The notes beneath the pieces were generated by a model. It saw nothing but the letters and a program-made list of their open reading frames with translations, did no database searches and was not told where the DNA came from. A program made the translations under genes and the position numbers. Below, in pieces: positions 7,986-16,961 of a DNA stretch of 64,000 bases (position 1 is the stretch's first letter; each line of letters starts with the position of its first letter). Location of the stretch: positions 62,001-126,000 of the forward strand of contig JAFWGN010000008.1 of the NCBI GenBank assembly GCA_017515285.1. Reading direction: 5' to 3'. The DNA is from Candidatus Saccharimonadota bacterium (GTDB lineage Bacteria; Patescibacteriota; Saccharimonadia; Saccharimonadales; Saccharimonadaceae).

Positions 7986-9236
7986 TTATTTCTTCCTTAA
8001 TACGATTATGTCGCGGGCGACGATTTGGCCTTCTCGGTAATACAAGAGGTCTTCGGGACCCACGTTAATAAACTTTTTAACATTATACCCCAGTTTCTCG
8101 ACTTCGTCAAGGATATTTAATCTGGAATAGGTGCCGTTCGGGCGGAGCCAAGCAGGGACGGCGAGGACGACGGGCGTGCCTTCCCATCCGCGGCCTTCGG
8201 CTTCGAGTTCTGGCGACGGTTCGGGCATCCCGAGGCCTTCGCGGCCGATTTGGGGGGCGAGATTTTTGAGGAAACCAAGGATAATTTCTTTACAGCGGAG
8301 TTTTTCTTGTTTTAGCTTGATGTCGGCGGGGGGCTGGGACATGGGTTGGCCGAGGAAGACTTCGGAGGCGACGGCGTCAATGGCGAAACGTTGGAGCCAG
8401 TTGAAGGTCGTGGCGTCGCCTTCGTAGATTTCTCCGCTCCTAACGCGGTCGAGGAAATAGTCGGCTTCGAATTCGTCTTTGTGATGAGTGTTGTGGGCGA
8501 GCCAGTCGAGATTTTTCTCGGTGTATTCGACCATGCGGGAGTTAAGGTCGGAGCCGAAGGGGATGTAGCCGAGTAGCGCGGCTTCTTGAAGGACGACACC
8601 GGTACCGCAAAACGGGTCGAGCAAACGCGAACCTTCCGGAAGGTAGCCACAGAGGTTGATGAGGATTTGGGCGAGTTTCGGGGGGAGCATCCCGACCTTG
8701 GCGTCCCTGGCCGGGCGGGCTTGGTCGCGGTTTTTGTAGGCGGTGATGTTTTGGACGCCGATGAGGTTAAAAGTGCCGAAGTCGGTTAGGAGGATTTCGA
8801 GGTGATTCTTTTTTTCGCTGAGTTGGTTGTGGTGGGAAGTGGCGGTGGAGAGGACGGCGGTTTTATTCTCAAGGACGCGAATGGAGCGGCCGCGGCGGGC
8901 GAGGATTTTTTTGAGTTTTAGGGCTTCGGACTGGGCTGTTCTGGCGGTGGCATTATGGCGAAAGTCGGAGACGCCGAGGGTAATCTTCCCTTCCGGGAGG
9001 TTTGCGAGGGAGTCGATGAGGCAGTTGGAGCCTTCGGGGAGTTCTTCGGCGAACTTCAAGACGCCGCCGAAACGGTTAATGTCGGGTCTAAAATTGGAGT
9101 GAAAAGTCGCGAGTTTGGGGGAAGATTGTCGCAATTTCGCTCCGCGCTCTAATAACGGTTCGACCTCTGTAAATTGGCTTTCAAGCTCGGCTATGGAGAG
9201 TTTTTCAAGACGGCCTAAAACGGCTAGATATTTCAC
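7986..9236 (-). CDS. Trm11/UPF0020-like SAM-dependent methyltransferase
   Basis: This 416-residue protein has a poorly conserved N-terminal half and a C-terminal Rossmann methyltransferase domain with the SAM motif LLDPFCGTGVVLQEA (around residue 205) and a following acidic position (SDLNSRM). This arrangement resembles Trm11/TrmG10 guanine-N2 tRNA methyltransferases. The catalytic DPPY-type tetrapeptide is not seen; the equivalent stretch reads DAVASEVFLG, so chemistry or target may differ. The stop codon of the upstream VirD4-like gene overlaps its start and rpmA follows directly, suggesting co-translation with a ribosomal protein. Confidence 0.75.
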   Translation of the reverse strand: MKYLAVLGRLEKLSIAELESQFTEVEPLLERGAKLRQSSPKLATFHSNFRPDINRFGGVLKFAEELPEGSNCLIDSLANLPEGKITLGVSDFRHNATARTAQSEALKLKKILARRGRSIRVLENKTAVLSTATSHHNQLSEKKNHLEILLTDFGTFNLIGVQNITAYKNRDQARPARDAKVGMLPPKLAQILINLCGYLPEGSRLLDPFCGTGVVLQEAALLGYIPFGSDLNSRMVEYTEKNLDWLAHNTHHKDEFEADYFLDRVRSGEIYEGDATTFNWLQRFAIDAVASEVFLGQPMSQPPADIKLKQEKLRCKEIILGFLKNLAPQIGREGLGMPEPSPELEAEGRGWEGTPVVLAVPAWLRPNGTYSRLNILDEVEKLGYNVKKFINVGPEDLLYYREGQIVARDIIVLRKK

Positions 9237-11992
9237 TATTCCTCCTCCTTCTTCTTTTCTTCGAGCAGTTTACCTAAATCTTTTAGACCGGGGCGGCTTT
9301 TTTCTTCGGCGGCGTTGGGGGAGAGCTTCATGTCGCGGAAGGCTTGTTCGGGGGTTTTGGGGGACTTACCGCGCGGTTTTTTCTTCTTGTTGCGGGCGCG
9401 GTTGTTTTCGTAACTGGTTTTGTGGACGGTTTGAGCGGACTTTTCGGCGGCAGCGGCGGGGTTAAAGGATTTTGATTCGGTAATTTTGGAGCTTTGGAAC
9501 ATGAAACGGGCGCCGGAATAATCGTCTTTTAATCCCTGTTCGCCAGCGGCACGACCGGAGTCGGAAAGTTCTTTCTTATATTTTTCGGCCTGTTCGATAG
9601 TTTCGCGGATTTCGTCTTCGACGACTTGGCGCGGGCGGGAGTATTGTTTTCTAGAGGACTCGACAATGGCGTCGAAGTTGTCGTTTGGGGAGGTTGGGAT
9701 TGAGAGGGTGGTTGCGGAGAAGGCGGGGACCTTTTCACCGTTGATGATCATGCTGATAATGAAGTGGCGGTTGCTCATTTGGATTAGGTCACTAGCGTCG
9801 AAAGTCGGCTCGAATTGCTTGACGAGGACAGGCGCGTCGTCGGCGGAGACGCGGAAGCTGATGGTCGTTCCGACGTTGCCGAAGACGGCGTCGCGGACGG
9901 AATCGGTCATTTGGGCGGTGTATTGGTTGGCGACGGTGAGATTCAAACCGTATTTTCTCGCCTCGGAAAGAATGACGGCGAAGGAGTCGGTTGCGAAGTT
10001 TTGGAACTCGTCAACGTAGAGGTAGAACGGGCGACGGTCCTTGACGTCAGGAATATCGGAGCGGGACATGGCGGCGAGTTGGACCTTGGTAACGAGGAAG
10101 GCGCCGAGAATACCGGCGTTGTCTTCGCCAATTAGACCCTTTGAGAGGTTGACGACGAGGATTTTGCCTTCGTCCATGATTTTCCGGACGTCAAAGCTAG
10201 ACTTTGGCTGGCCGATGATGTTTCTAATGATGGGGTTAGCGGTGAAAGCGCCGACCTTGTTTAGGACCGGAGCGATGCTTTCCGTGACCTGTTTGTCGCC
10301 CCAAGTGCCGAATTCTTGCTTCCAGAATTGGAGGACGGTAACGTCTTTACAATAGTCGAGGGTTTCTTTGCGGAACTCTTTGTCGGTTAGCATTCTCGAG
10401 ATATCGAGTAGGGTCGTTTCTGGACGGTCGAGGAGGGCGAGGAGAGTGTAGCGTAAAATATGCTCGAGGCGGGGCCCCCAGGAGTCGCCAAACATACGTT
10501 TAAGGACGCCGATGACTTCGGAGGAGACGTTGGGTTTTCTGGCCGGGTCGGAAAGTTCAAGCGGATTGAAGGCGACGGGGTGTTCGACGTCGGCGGGGTT
10601 GAAATAGACGACGTCTTTAATGCGAGACTCGGGGACGAAGCGCAAGTTGTTGATGGCGAAGTCGCCGTGAGGGTCGATGATGCAGTAGCCTTGGTTGTAG
10701 TAAACGTCGGAGAGGGCAAAAAGTTCAAGGAGACCGGATTTGCCGGCGCCGGTTTGGCCGATAATGTAAACGTGGCGGGAGCGGTCGCGGCGCAGGAGGC
10801 CGAATTGGTGGTTGATGCCGCGGAAGTTAGTGAGGCCGAAGGCGGAGATTTGCTCGTCTTCGGCGGGGTTGCCGGTTAGGACCGGGAGCTTGGCGGGGGG
10901 TTCGGCGGTTTTTGATGAAGCCCAGACGATGTTAGGGGTTTCGACGGAAGTGTGGGGGAGGTGATAGACGGAGGCGAGTTCGCTGATGTTCAAAATAAAG
11001 CCATGGTCGGTGAATTGGCGGAGTTTGTAGGCGTCGAGAGCTTCCGGTTCGAAGGTGGCGCCCTCGACCTTGAAACCGTTGAGGTTGGTCGAGTTGAATT
11101 GCTTGAAGGTACCGACGAGGGCCTGCATGTTTAATTTGGCGTTGATTTCGTCGCTACCGAGGTAGGCGAGGCGGATTTTGACTTCGTAGCCAAGTTTGGT
11201 GGCCTTTTCTTCTGCCTTGGAGATGCGCGTCTTGTCGCGCTCGGAGATTTCGACGGTTTTTGTCGTGTCGCCGCCTTCGGGCGGTTTCCAGAGGGCGGAG
11301 AAAAGTTGGGCGAGGTATTTTGAATCGAAGCCGCTAAAGAGCGAGGTTTTGCCGCCGTTTTTGATGTTTGAGACCCATTTGTCGGTCGTGTCCTTATGCC
11401 AGTCGTCGGCGATGGGGCGGGCGAGGATTTGGATCCAGAGTTCTTCGTTTGAATCGGTGTCGAGTTTGGCCAAGGTTCCGGTGATGCCAGCGAGCGGGTC
11501 GACTTCGAACGAGTCGAAGGTTTTAATCGGGAGGGCGGAGTTTTCGGAAAGGGTGAGTTCGCTGGAGTAGACTATCGGGTATTTATGGCGATTGTCGACG
11601 TAGTCTTCGTCGATTTTGTGGATTTGGACGGTGGGGTATTGGGAGTAAATTTGGCCCTCGACGAAAGATTGGAGGTTTTTGGGGAGCCAGACGTAGAAGC
11701 GGATTTGGCCCTTAGTCGAGACGATTTCGAAGCTCAAGTGTTCCTGGACACCGCCGGAGATTTTTAGGTCGTTTTTGTCGCGCAGAATACCGTGCAGGCT
11801 TGCGAAAAGTTGCTCCGCGGCGAGCTCCTTTTTGTCGTTGGTGCGCGGGATTTCGAGCATTAAAAGAACTGAATCGACGTTTAAGATTTGGAGTTCGTTG
11901 GCTTTTTTAAGATTGCGGTAAGTTAAAAAAGAGAACAACCCAACTAGCGGAATCCAGACAAAAGGCGAAAGAATAATGCTTATAATTGACAT
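9236..11992 (-). CDS. VirD4/TraG-like P-loop ATPase, membrane anchored
   Basis: This 918-residue protein starts with a membrane helix (about 3-25). It continues with a roughly 380-residue domain and then a type IV coupling-protein-like ATPase with Walker A GQTGAGKSG (around residue 425) and a Walker B/DEFQNF segment (around 665). The C-terminal 100 residues are Lys-rich and low in complexity. Such proteins are conserved in CPR genomes and are thought to drive DNA or protein transfer across the envelope. No relaxase or mating-pore gene is in the window, so conjugation should not be assumed. It heads the operon with the methyltransferase and L27. A TAAAAT box lies about 7 nt before the ATG. Confidence 0.85.
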   Translation of the reverse strand: MSIISIILSPFVWIPLVGLFSFLTYRNLKKANELQILNVDSVLLMLEIPRTNDKKELAAEQLFASLHGILRDKNDLKISGGVQEHLSFEIVSTKGQIRFYVWLPKNLQSFVEGQIYSQYPTVQIHKIDEDYVDNRHKYPIVYSSELTLSENSALPIKTFDSFEVDPLAGITGTLAKLDTDSNEELWIQILARPIADDWHKDTTDKWVSNIKNGGKTSLFSGFDSKYLAQLFSALWKPPEGGDTTKTVEISERDKTRISKAEEKATKLGYEVKIRLAYLGSDEINAKLNMQALVGTFKQFNSTNLNGFKVEGATFEPEALDAYKLRQFTDHGFILNISELASVYHLPHTSVETPNIVWASSKTAEPPAKLPVLTGNPAEDEQISAFGLTNFRGINHQFGLLRRDRSRHVYIIGQTGAGKSGLLELFALSDVYYNQGYCIIDPHGDFAINNLRFVPESRIKDVVYFNPADVEHPVAFNPLELSDPARKPNVSSEVIGVLKRMFGDSWGPRLEHILRYTLLALLDRPETTLLDISRMLTDKEFRKETLDYCKDVTVLQFWKQEFGTWGDKQVTESIAPVLNKVGAFTANPIIRNIIGQPKSSFDVRKIMDEGKILVVNLSKGLIGEDNAGILGAFLVTKVQLAAMSRSDIPDVKDRRPFYLYVDEFQNFATDSFAVILSEARKYGLNLTVANQYTAQMTDSVRDAVFGNVGTTISFRVSADDAPVLVKQFEPTFDASDLIQMSNRHFIISMIINGEKVPAFSATTLSIPTSPNDNFDAIVESSRKQYSRPRQVVEDEIRETIEQAEKYKKELSDSGRAAGEQGLKDDYSGARFMFQSSKITESKSFNPAAAAEKSAQTVHKTSYENNRARNKKKKPRGKSPKTPEQAFRDMKLSPNAAEEKSRPGLKDLGKLLEEKKKEEE

Positions 11993-12025
11993 TTATTATA
12001 TTTTACCACAAAACTTTAGAAAAGT

Positions 12026-13054
12026 TTAGGCTAGGGTGAAGGCGTTTTTATCGACTTTTTCGAAAAGTTGGCGATTTTGGAGGTTTAAGAGAATCGTCGT
12101 TTCCTTGACCTTGCGGGTTTTCATGACTTCGGCGACGATTTCTTCGCGAGAAAGGGGTTTTCCGGCTTCTTTTAAGACGGCAGTGATGATTTCGGAGACA
12201 GTTCCCTTTTTGTAGCCCCAAGTGTTGAGGGCGTAAATTCCGCGACCGATAAGGACGAAGCGAGGGTCTTTGATTAGCTCGTTATGAATGGCTTGGGTGG
12301 TGACGTTTTTGCGCTTGAAGTTTGACTCGGCGATGGCGACAGCGATGTCGTTGAAGTGCATCGGTTCCTTTTTGGCGTCAAGAATGACGTAAATTTTGTC
12401 GCGGATGTTTTTCGGATTGACGGAAGGCCATTTGATGAGGCCCCAGAGACCGTTTAGGGTTGCAAGTTGTTTTGAAAGAGAGGCGATGGCGGCGATTTGG
12501 GACGGGTGTTCGTAGTTTAGTTTTGCGTCGAGCTCGTCGAGGGTCATCGGGGTTTTGTTGTCTTTGATGAGTTTAACGATGTCGTCGATCTTTTTTCGGA
12601 TTATCTTTTCGTTGCCGTTGTCTCCGATGGTGATGGCGTTATGGTAACGGTCGTTTTCGGTGACGACGGTGAGGGCGTCGGAGATTTCAGCAAGAAGGGT
12701 GATCGCGGCGCGGTTAGAATTGGTGGCTTTTTCGCCAAAAATCTTCTCGGCGAGAGTCGTCACGCGGGCGGCGCGGCCAAGTTCGGCGAGGTTTCTAATG
12801 ATGATTTTTTCGGCGGCGGGAAGGCCCGCGATTTCGCCGTTTTTGGCGGAGATGCGAAGGCGGACAAGGATGACTTTTTCGAGTTGACGGACACGCTCCC
12901 GAGTGACAGACAAAGCCTCTCCGATTTGCTCGAGAGTCTCTTTTTGACCGTCTAGCCCGAAACGTTTTTCAACGATTTTTCGCTCGCGGTCTTGGTCGAT
13001 AATGCTAAGACTGTCCTCAATCGCTCGCGCGATTAGGCCGGCGTTCTGTTCCAT
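12026..13054 (-). CDS. Sigma-70 region 4 plus HARE-HTH regulator
   Basis: This 342-residue protein begins with a sigma-70 region 4-like helix-turn-helix (about 15-65; ETLEQIGEALSVTRERVRQLE). Its C-terminal half holds two winged-helix HARE-HTH-like segments (about 215-280 and 285-342), the fold also found in the RNA polymerase delta subunit. No sigma region 2 is present, so it cannot be a complete sigma factor; it may be an RNA polymerase-associated regulator. I prefer the ATG at 13054, preceded by AAGGA, over an upstream GTG at 13075. It has its own strong promoter at 13106-13134. Confidence 0.75.
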   Translation of the reverse strand: MEQNAGLIARAIEDSLSIIDQDRERKIVEKRFGLDGQKETLEQIGEALSVTRERVRQLEKVILVRLRISAKNGEIAGLPAAEKIIIRNLAELGRAARVTTLAEKIFGEKATNSNRAAITLLAEISDALTVVTENDRYHNAITIGDNGNEKIIRKKIDDIVKLIKDNKTPMTLDELDAKLNYEHPSQIAAIASLSKQLATLNGLWGLIKWPSVNPKNIRDKIYVILDAKKEPMHFNDIAVAIAESNFKRKNVTTQAIHNELIKDPRFVLIGRGIYALNTWGYKKGTVSEIITAVLKEAGKPLSREEIVAEVMKTRKVKETTILLNLQNRQLFEKVDKNAFTLA

Positions 13055-13105
13055 CAATTTTTTCCTTATTTCCACCCCTGTTAATAATATTGATACTTAA
13101 ATTAT

Positions 13106-13134
13106 AGTATAGCATAAAATATAAATAATGTCAA
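13106..13134 (-). promoter_or_regulatory. Strong promoter of the sigma4/HARE-HTH gene
   Basis: On the minus strand TTGACA (13129-13134) and TATACT (13106-13111) are 17 nt apart, giving a leader of about 45 nt before the ATG at 13054. The rest of 13135-13250 is AT-rich and I see no clear terminator for topA in it. Confidence 0.85.
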
Positions 13135-13250
13135 ATTTTTTGGGTATTTTATGCTGGCTTATTTAAGGTACGTTTACTCTTCAAATTATTGTAGCACAAA
13201 TTTTACAAAATGTGCAAGAAAATTGTAGAAAAGTTTACTTTTTATGCTTA

Positions 13251-15590
13251 TTATGGCTTTTTGCTTGTGCTTTTAGTGGTTTTCTTGGCTGATTTTTTGG
13301 TGGCTTTTTTGAGGGCGGTGGCGCCGGGAAGGGCCTTGGTACCAAACTTTTTAAGGAGCATCTCTTCGGCTTGTTTTTTGGTGATTTTTTTGGCGTCCAT
13401 GTCTTTCGGGACCTTGAGGTTGTTGCGGCGGCCGCAACCCTTGATATAGGGGCCGTAGGCGCCGTTTAGAATCATGATGCCGTTTTCAAAATCTTTGATG
13501 ATGCTTTTTAGTTTTTCGTCGTAGAGGACGAGGGCTTCTTCCAAAGTGATTTTATAGGGGTCTTTGCCTTTTATGGTGATGTTGTATTTTCCGGCTTTGA
13601 GGTAGGGGCCGAAGGGGCCGGAAGCGGCGATGATTTCGGTGCCGTCTTTAGCCTTGCCGAGAGAGCGCGGAAGAACGGGGAGGGCGAGTTGTTTGAGGGC
13701 GTCCTCTAATGTGACGGTTTTGACGGTTTTGCCCTTCGGAAGCGGGGCAAAGCGAGGTTTTTCGCCACATTCTTTTTCGTTGAGGCCAAGTTGAATGAAA
13801 CCGCCATTCTTACCGATTTTGGCGAAAATGGGTTTTTTGGTCTTGGGGTCTTGGCCTAGTTCGGTGGCGGAATTGTAGCGGTCGAGGAAGGAGGAATGGT
13901 CGATGAGTTCGGAGAAGGGGGTGTAGAAGTCGCGGAGCATCTTGACGCGTTCGAGTTTTTTCTCGGCGATTAAATCGAGCTTTCCTTCGACGTCGGCGGT
14001 GAAGCCGTAATCGACGATTTGGTCGAAATTGTCGGTCAGAAAATCCGAAACGAGCTCGCCAACGGGGGTCGGGATTAACTTGCCCTTGGTGGCACCGGTT
14101 TTTTCTTGGACGGTGTTCGAGGAGACATGGCCGTTTTCTAGAGTGATTTCGATGACGTTGCGGTTTTTGCCTTCGGATTCGCCTTTTTTGACGTAGCCGC
14201 GGGATTGGATGGCGGTCATAATGCTGGCGTAGGTCGAAGGGCGACCGATACCAAGTTCCTCGAGTTTTTTAACGAGAGAACCTTCAGTGTAGCGAGCGGG
14301 GGGTTTGGCGAAAGTCTGGCGGGCGGTGATTTTTTGGGCATTGACTTGGTCGCCTTTTTGGAGGTCGGGAAGTTCGAGGTCCTTGGATTTTCCGTAAACT
14401 TTAAGGAATCCGTCGAAAATGACGACTTCGCCGGTGGCCTTGAAGAGTTTGGTCGGGGCTTTGTCGGGTTTTAAGAGAATGGTGGTTTTGGCGACCTTAG
14501 CGTTTGCCATTTGGGTCGCTAGGGTTCTCGCGCGGATGAGTCGGTAAAGTTTTCGTTCATAATCGTTGGCGCCGGCATCGGTGACTTCGATATGGGTGGG
14601 GCGGATGGCTTCGTGTGCCTCTTGGGCGCCGGCGGATTTGGTTTTGAAGTGACGGACATGGAGATATTCCTTGCCGAAAGTTTTTTCGATGTAAGCGGCC
14701 ATGGCGGCGAGGGCCTGCTTCGAGAGGTTTAGGGAATCGGTGCGGTGATAGGTGATGTGCCCGGCTTGGTAGAGGCCTTGGGCGGCGCGCATGGTGGTTG
14801 AAGAGGAAAAACCGAGGCGAGAGTTGGCCTCGATTTGGAGCGCGGCGGTGGCGAAGGGGACAGGGTTGGCTTTTACGCCTTCAGATTTTTCGACGGATTC
14901 GACTGCAAAAGCGGCGCCGGTTAAGGAATTAAGAAGGGCTTTCGCGTCCTCTTCGGTGGCGGGAGATTGTTTTTCGAGGGTGCCAAGAAAAGACTCTTTA
15001 GGATTATCTTTGAAAAAGTCGCCGGTAACCTTGAAGGAGAACTTTTCTTTGGTTTGTTCGATTTCGCGCTCTTTTTCGACAATGAGACGGAGCGCCGGAC
15101 TCTGGACTCGACCGGCGGAGACGGCGCCAGGGACTTTTCTTCGAACGACGCCAGAGAGGTCGAAACCGACGAGCATGTCGAGGGTTTGGCGGGCTTGTTG
15201 GCTTTGGACCATGGCCATATCGACGGTGCGGGGGTGTTTAATGGCTTCTTCTAGGGCGGGTTTGGTGATTTCGTGGAAAGTGATACGGTGGGTGGTGTCA
15301 GGGAGTTTGAGGACTTGAAGAAGATGCCAAGAGATACTTTCGCCTTCGCGGTCTTCATCGGTTGCGAGCCAGATAGTGTCGGCTTGTTTGACGGCTTGTT
15401 TTAGTTCCCTGACGACTTTGGCGTGTCCGGGGTCGATTTCATAGGTGACTTCGAAGTTGTTTTTGACGTCAACTTGGGTGTCTTTGCGAATATGCCCAAC
15501 AGAGGAGAGGACATGAAAGTCCCGGCCGAGATACTTTTCGATGGTTTTGGCTTTGGCGGGAGACTCGACGATGAGTAAGTTTTTTGACAT
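13251..15590 (-). CDS. topA: DNA topoisomerase I
   Basis: This roughly 779-residue type IA topoisomerase relaxes negative supercoils. The TOPRIM domain opens the protein (LLIVESPAKAKTIEKYLG) and the active-site tyrosine lies in ITYHRTDS. The C-terminus has Toprim-type repeats without zinc cysteines (FGPYLKAGKYNITI, YGPYIKGCGRRNN) and ends in a Lys/Ala/Thr-rich basic tail. An upstream start at 15629 was rejected: the ATG at 15590 begins MSKNLLIVESP and TATAAT lies 4 nt upstream. Its 5' end is close to the end of dprA, the usual dprA-topA pairing. Confidence 0.95.
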   Translation of the reverse strand: MSKNLLIVESPAKAKTIEKYLGRDFHVLSSVGHIRKDTQVDVKNNFEVTYEIDPGHAKVVRELKQAVKQADTIWLATDEDREGESISWHLLQVLKLPDTTHRITFHEITKPALEEAIKHPRTVDMAMVQSQQARQTLDMLVGFDLSGVVRRKVPGAVSAGRVQSPALRLIVEKEREIEQTKEKFSFKVTGDFFKDNPKESFLGTLEKQSPATEEDAKALLNSLTGAAFAVESVEKSEGVKANPVPFATAALQIEANSRLGFSSSTTMRAAQGLYQAGHITYHRTDSLNLSKQALAAMAAYIEKTFGKEYLHVRHFKTKSAGAQEAHEAIRPTHIEVTDAGANDYERKLYRLIRARTLATQMANAKVAKTTILLKPDKAPTKLFKATGEVVIFDGFLKVYGKSKDLELPDLQKGDQVNAQKITARQTFAKPPARYTEGSLVKKLEELGIGRPSTYASIMTAIQSRGYVKKGESEGKNRNVIEITLENGHVSSNTVQEKTGATKGKLIPTPVGELVSDFLTDNFDQIVDYGFTADVEGKLDLIAEKKLERVKMLRDFYTPFSELIDHSSFLDRYNSATELGQDPKTKKPIFAKIGKNGGFIQLGLNEKECGEKPRFAPLPKGKTVKTVTLEDALKQLALPVLPRSLGKAKDGTEIIAASGPFGPYLKAGKYNITIKGKDPYKITLEEALVLYDEKLKSIIKDFENGIMILNGAYGPYIKGCGRRNNLKVPKDMDAKKITKKQAEEMLLKKFGTKALPGATALKKATKKSAKKTTKSTSKKP

Positions 15591-15610
15591 ATTTATTATA
15601 ATAACACAAT

Positions 15611-16492
15611 TCAGTTCAACATCCAACAATTCATGCCCAAGGATTTTACGACGCCTTTGATTTCTAGCATGGTGATACTTTGATTAAAAACCGAGGCGTC
15701 CATGTTTAATTTTGCCATGATTTCTTCGCCGTCTCTTATTTCTTGTTCTAATAATTCTAGGATTTTTCTTTCTTCTTCGTTGCTTGCGAAAAGAGAGAGC
15801 TGGCTAGAGGCTGGTCCTTTTTTCTTTTGGGGGACTGGGAAGAGGTATTTTAGGAAATCTTCGACGCTGAGATAGGGAGTCGCGCCGGTTGAGATGAGGC
15901 GATTACAACCTTGGCTCGTGAGGCGGCTGATGTCGCCGGGGACGGCAAAAACATCTTTGCCTTGCGTGAGCGCGTGAGAGGCGGTGTTGAGGGAGCCGGA
16001 TTTTTCTCTTGCTTCGACAACGACTACGGCGTCGGCGAGAGCGGAGATGAGGCGGTTGCGGTGCAGAAAAGTGTATCTATAATCCATAGAATCACCAAGT
16101 TTGTATTCGCTGGCGACGATTCCTCCTTGTTCGACGATTTTTTCGGCGAGGGGAACGTGAGCGGAAGGGTGGATTTTTTCGATTTCGGTGCCGAGGATGG
16201 CGATGGTTTTGCCACCGCCGTCGAGCGCGCCTTTTGCGGCGATGGAGTCGATACCGTAGGCGAGGCCGGAGATGACAATGACACCTTTTTCGGCGAGGTT
16301 TTTGGCGAGTTTGTAGGCGATTTCTTCGCCGTAATGAGTGCATTTTCTGGCGCCGACGATGGCGACGGTTTTGAGGTCGTCGCGGCTTTGCGGCCATTTT
16401 CCGTAGTAATATAATATTTTAGGCGTAAGCGCAATAGTTTCTAACGGAGAGAGATAATTTTTGTATTGGGGTCGAATTTCGTTGATTTCCAT
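15611..16492 (-). CDS. dprA: DNA-processing protein DprA
   Basis: This 293-residue protein binds incoming single-stranded DNA and loads RecA during natural transformation. The Rossmann-like core is clear (VAIVGARKCTHYGEEIA, SGLAYGIDSIAAKGAL, TLHRNRLISALADAVVVVEA-like segment), followed by a C-terminal winged helix (about 225-293). The N-terminal SAM-like domain of longer DprA proteins is mostly missing. It lies directly upstream of topA. Confidence 0.94.
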   Translation of the reverse strand: MEINEIRPQYKNYLSPLETIALTPKILYYYGKWPQSRDDLKTVAIVGARKCTHYGEEIAYKLAKNLAEKGVIVISGLAYGIDSIAAKGALDGGGKTIAILGTEIEKIHPSAHVPLAEKIVEQGGIVASEYKLGDSMDYRYTFLHRNRLISALADAVVVVEAREKSGSLNTASHALTQGKDVFAVPGDISRLTSQGCNRLISTGATPYLSVEDFLKYLFPVPQKKKGPASSQLSLFASNEEERKILELLEQEIRDGEEIMAKLNMDASVFNQSITMLEIKGVVKSLGMNCWMLN

Positions 16493-16511
16493 AAAAAATG
16501 TGAAAAAAGTG

Positions 16512-16540
16512 TTGACTTTTTTGAATTAAAATGATATAAT
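16512..16540 (+). promoter_or_regulatory. Consensus promoter of orphan structured RNA 1
   Basis: TTGACT (16512-16517) and TATAAT (16535-16540) are separated by 17 nt. Transcription should start near 16547 and no open reading frame with a ribosome binding site follows, so the product is likely an RNA. Confidence 0.9.
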
Positions 16541-16546
16541 GGCTTC

Positions 16547-16880
16547 AAGTTAGGGTTGCATAGGCCCTAAACTGTACCTAAAAAACTATAACGTTTGGTA
16601 CGCTAATGATAGTGTATCAAAAGTTGCGTGCTTTTGAAACCCCTCGGACTTTTAATTTCTTCTTCAATGGTTTTAAGTCTTATAAGTATTACCTCCACTT
16701 TGAGAGGATTTTCGAAGGCATAGCAACCCCTATAACCGGCGGGCCCCAATTTTGTGTGAGGTGGGTCGCGCTTCCGGGGTCCTCCCGGTATCTAAAGGAA
16801 GTGTTGTAGGGTGTATAAAGTACCCTCGATGTAGAATAGGTGATGCCCACCCTTACCTATTCTACGTTGAGGGTATTTTT
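16547..16880 (+). ncRNA. Structured RNA of unknown family, about 334 nt
   Basis: A near-consensus promoter, dense local pairing and a strong terminator mark an independent RNA gene. Visible helices include TTAGGG/CCCTAA at the 5' end, GTACC/GGTAC, CAAAAG/CTTTTG and a GC-rich stem in which ACCGG, GG and CCCC at about 16736-16748 pair with GGGG, CC and CCGGT at about 16778-16792. I looked for the conserved cores of RNase P RNA, tmRNA, SRP RNA and 6S RNA and did not find them. The transcript points toward the convergent pth gene. Function unknown. Confidence 0.75.
16821..16880 (+). terminator. Long terminator hairpin of orphan RNA 1
   Basis: Arms 16821-16840 and 16856-16875 form a nearly perfect 20-bp stem around a 15-nt loop, followed by TTTTT (16876-16880). 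The length is well above that of ordinary terminators in this window. Confidence 0.9.
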
Positions 16881-16961
16881 GTTCTTCTCAAAAACTCCTT
16901 CGTTCTTCTGCGTCAAAACCTCCGTTACTCACTCGCCGTATCTATAATACGGCTCGTTCCG

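Noticed and set aside
9236-11992. Conjugative or integrative element around the VirD4-like ATPase
   Set aside because: No relaxase, integrase, VirB4-type pore genes or attachment repeats are nearby; neighbours are housekeeping genes.
16547-16880. tmRNA, RNase P RNA or SRP RNA as identity of orphan RNA 1
   Set aside because: The GGAAAGUCC-like P4 core, the tRNA-like tmRNA ends and the SRP GGAAGGAAGCAGCC loop are not found.
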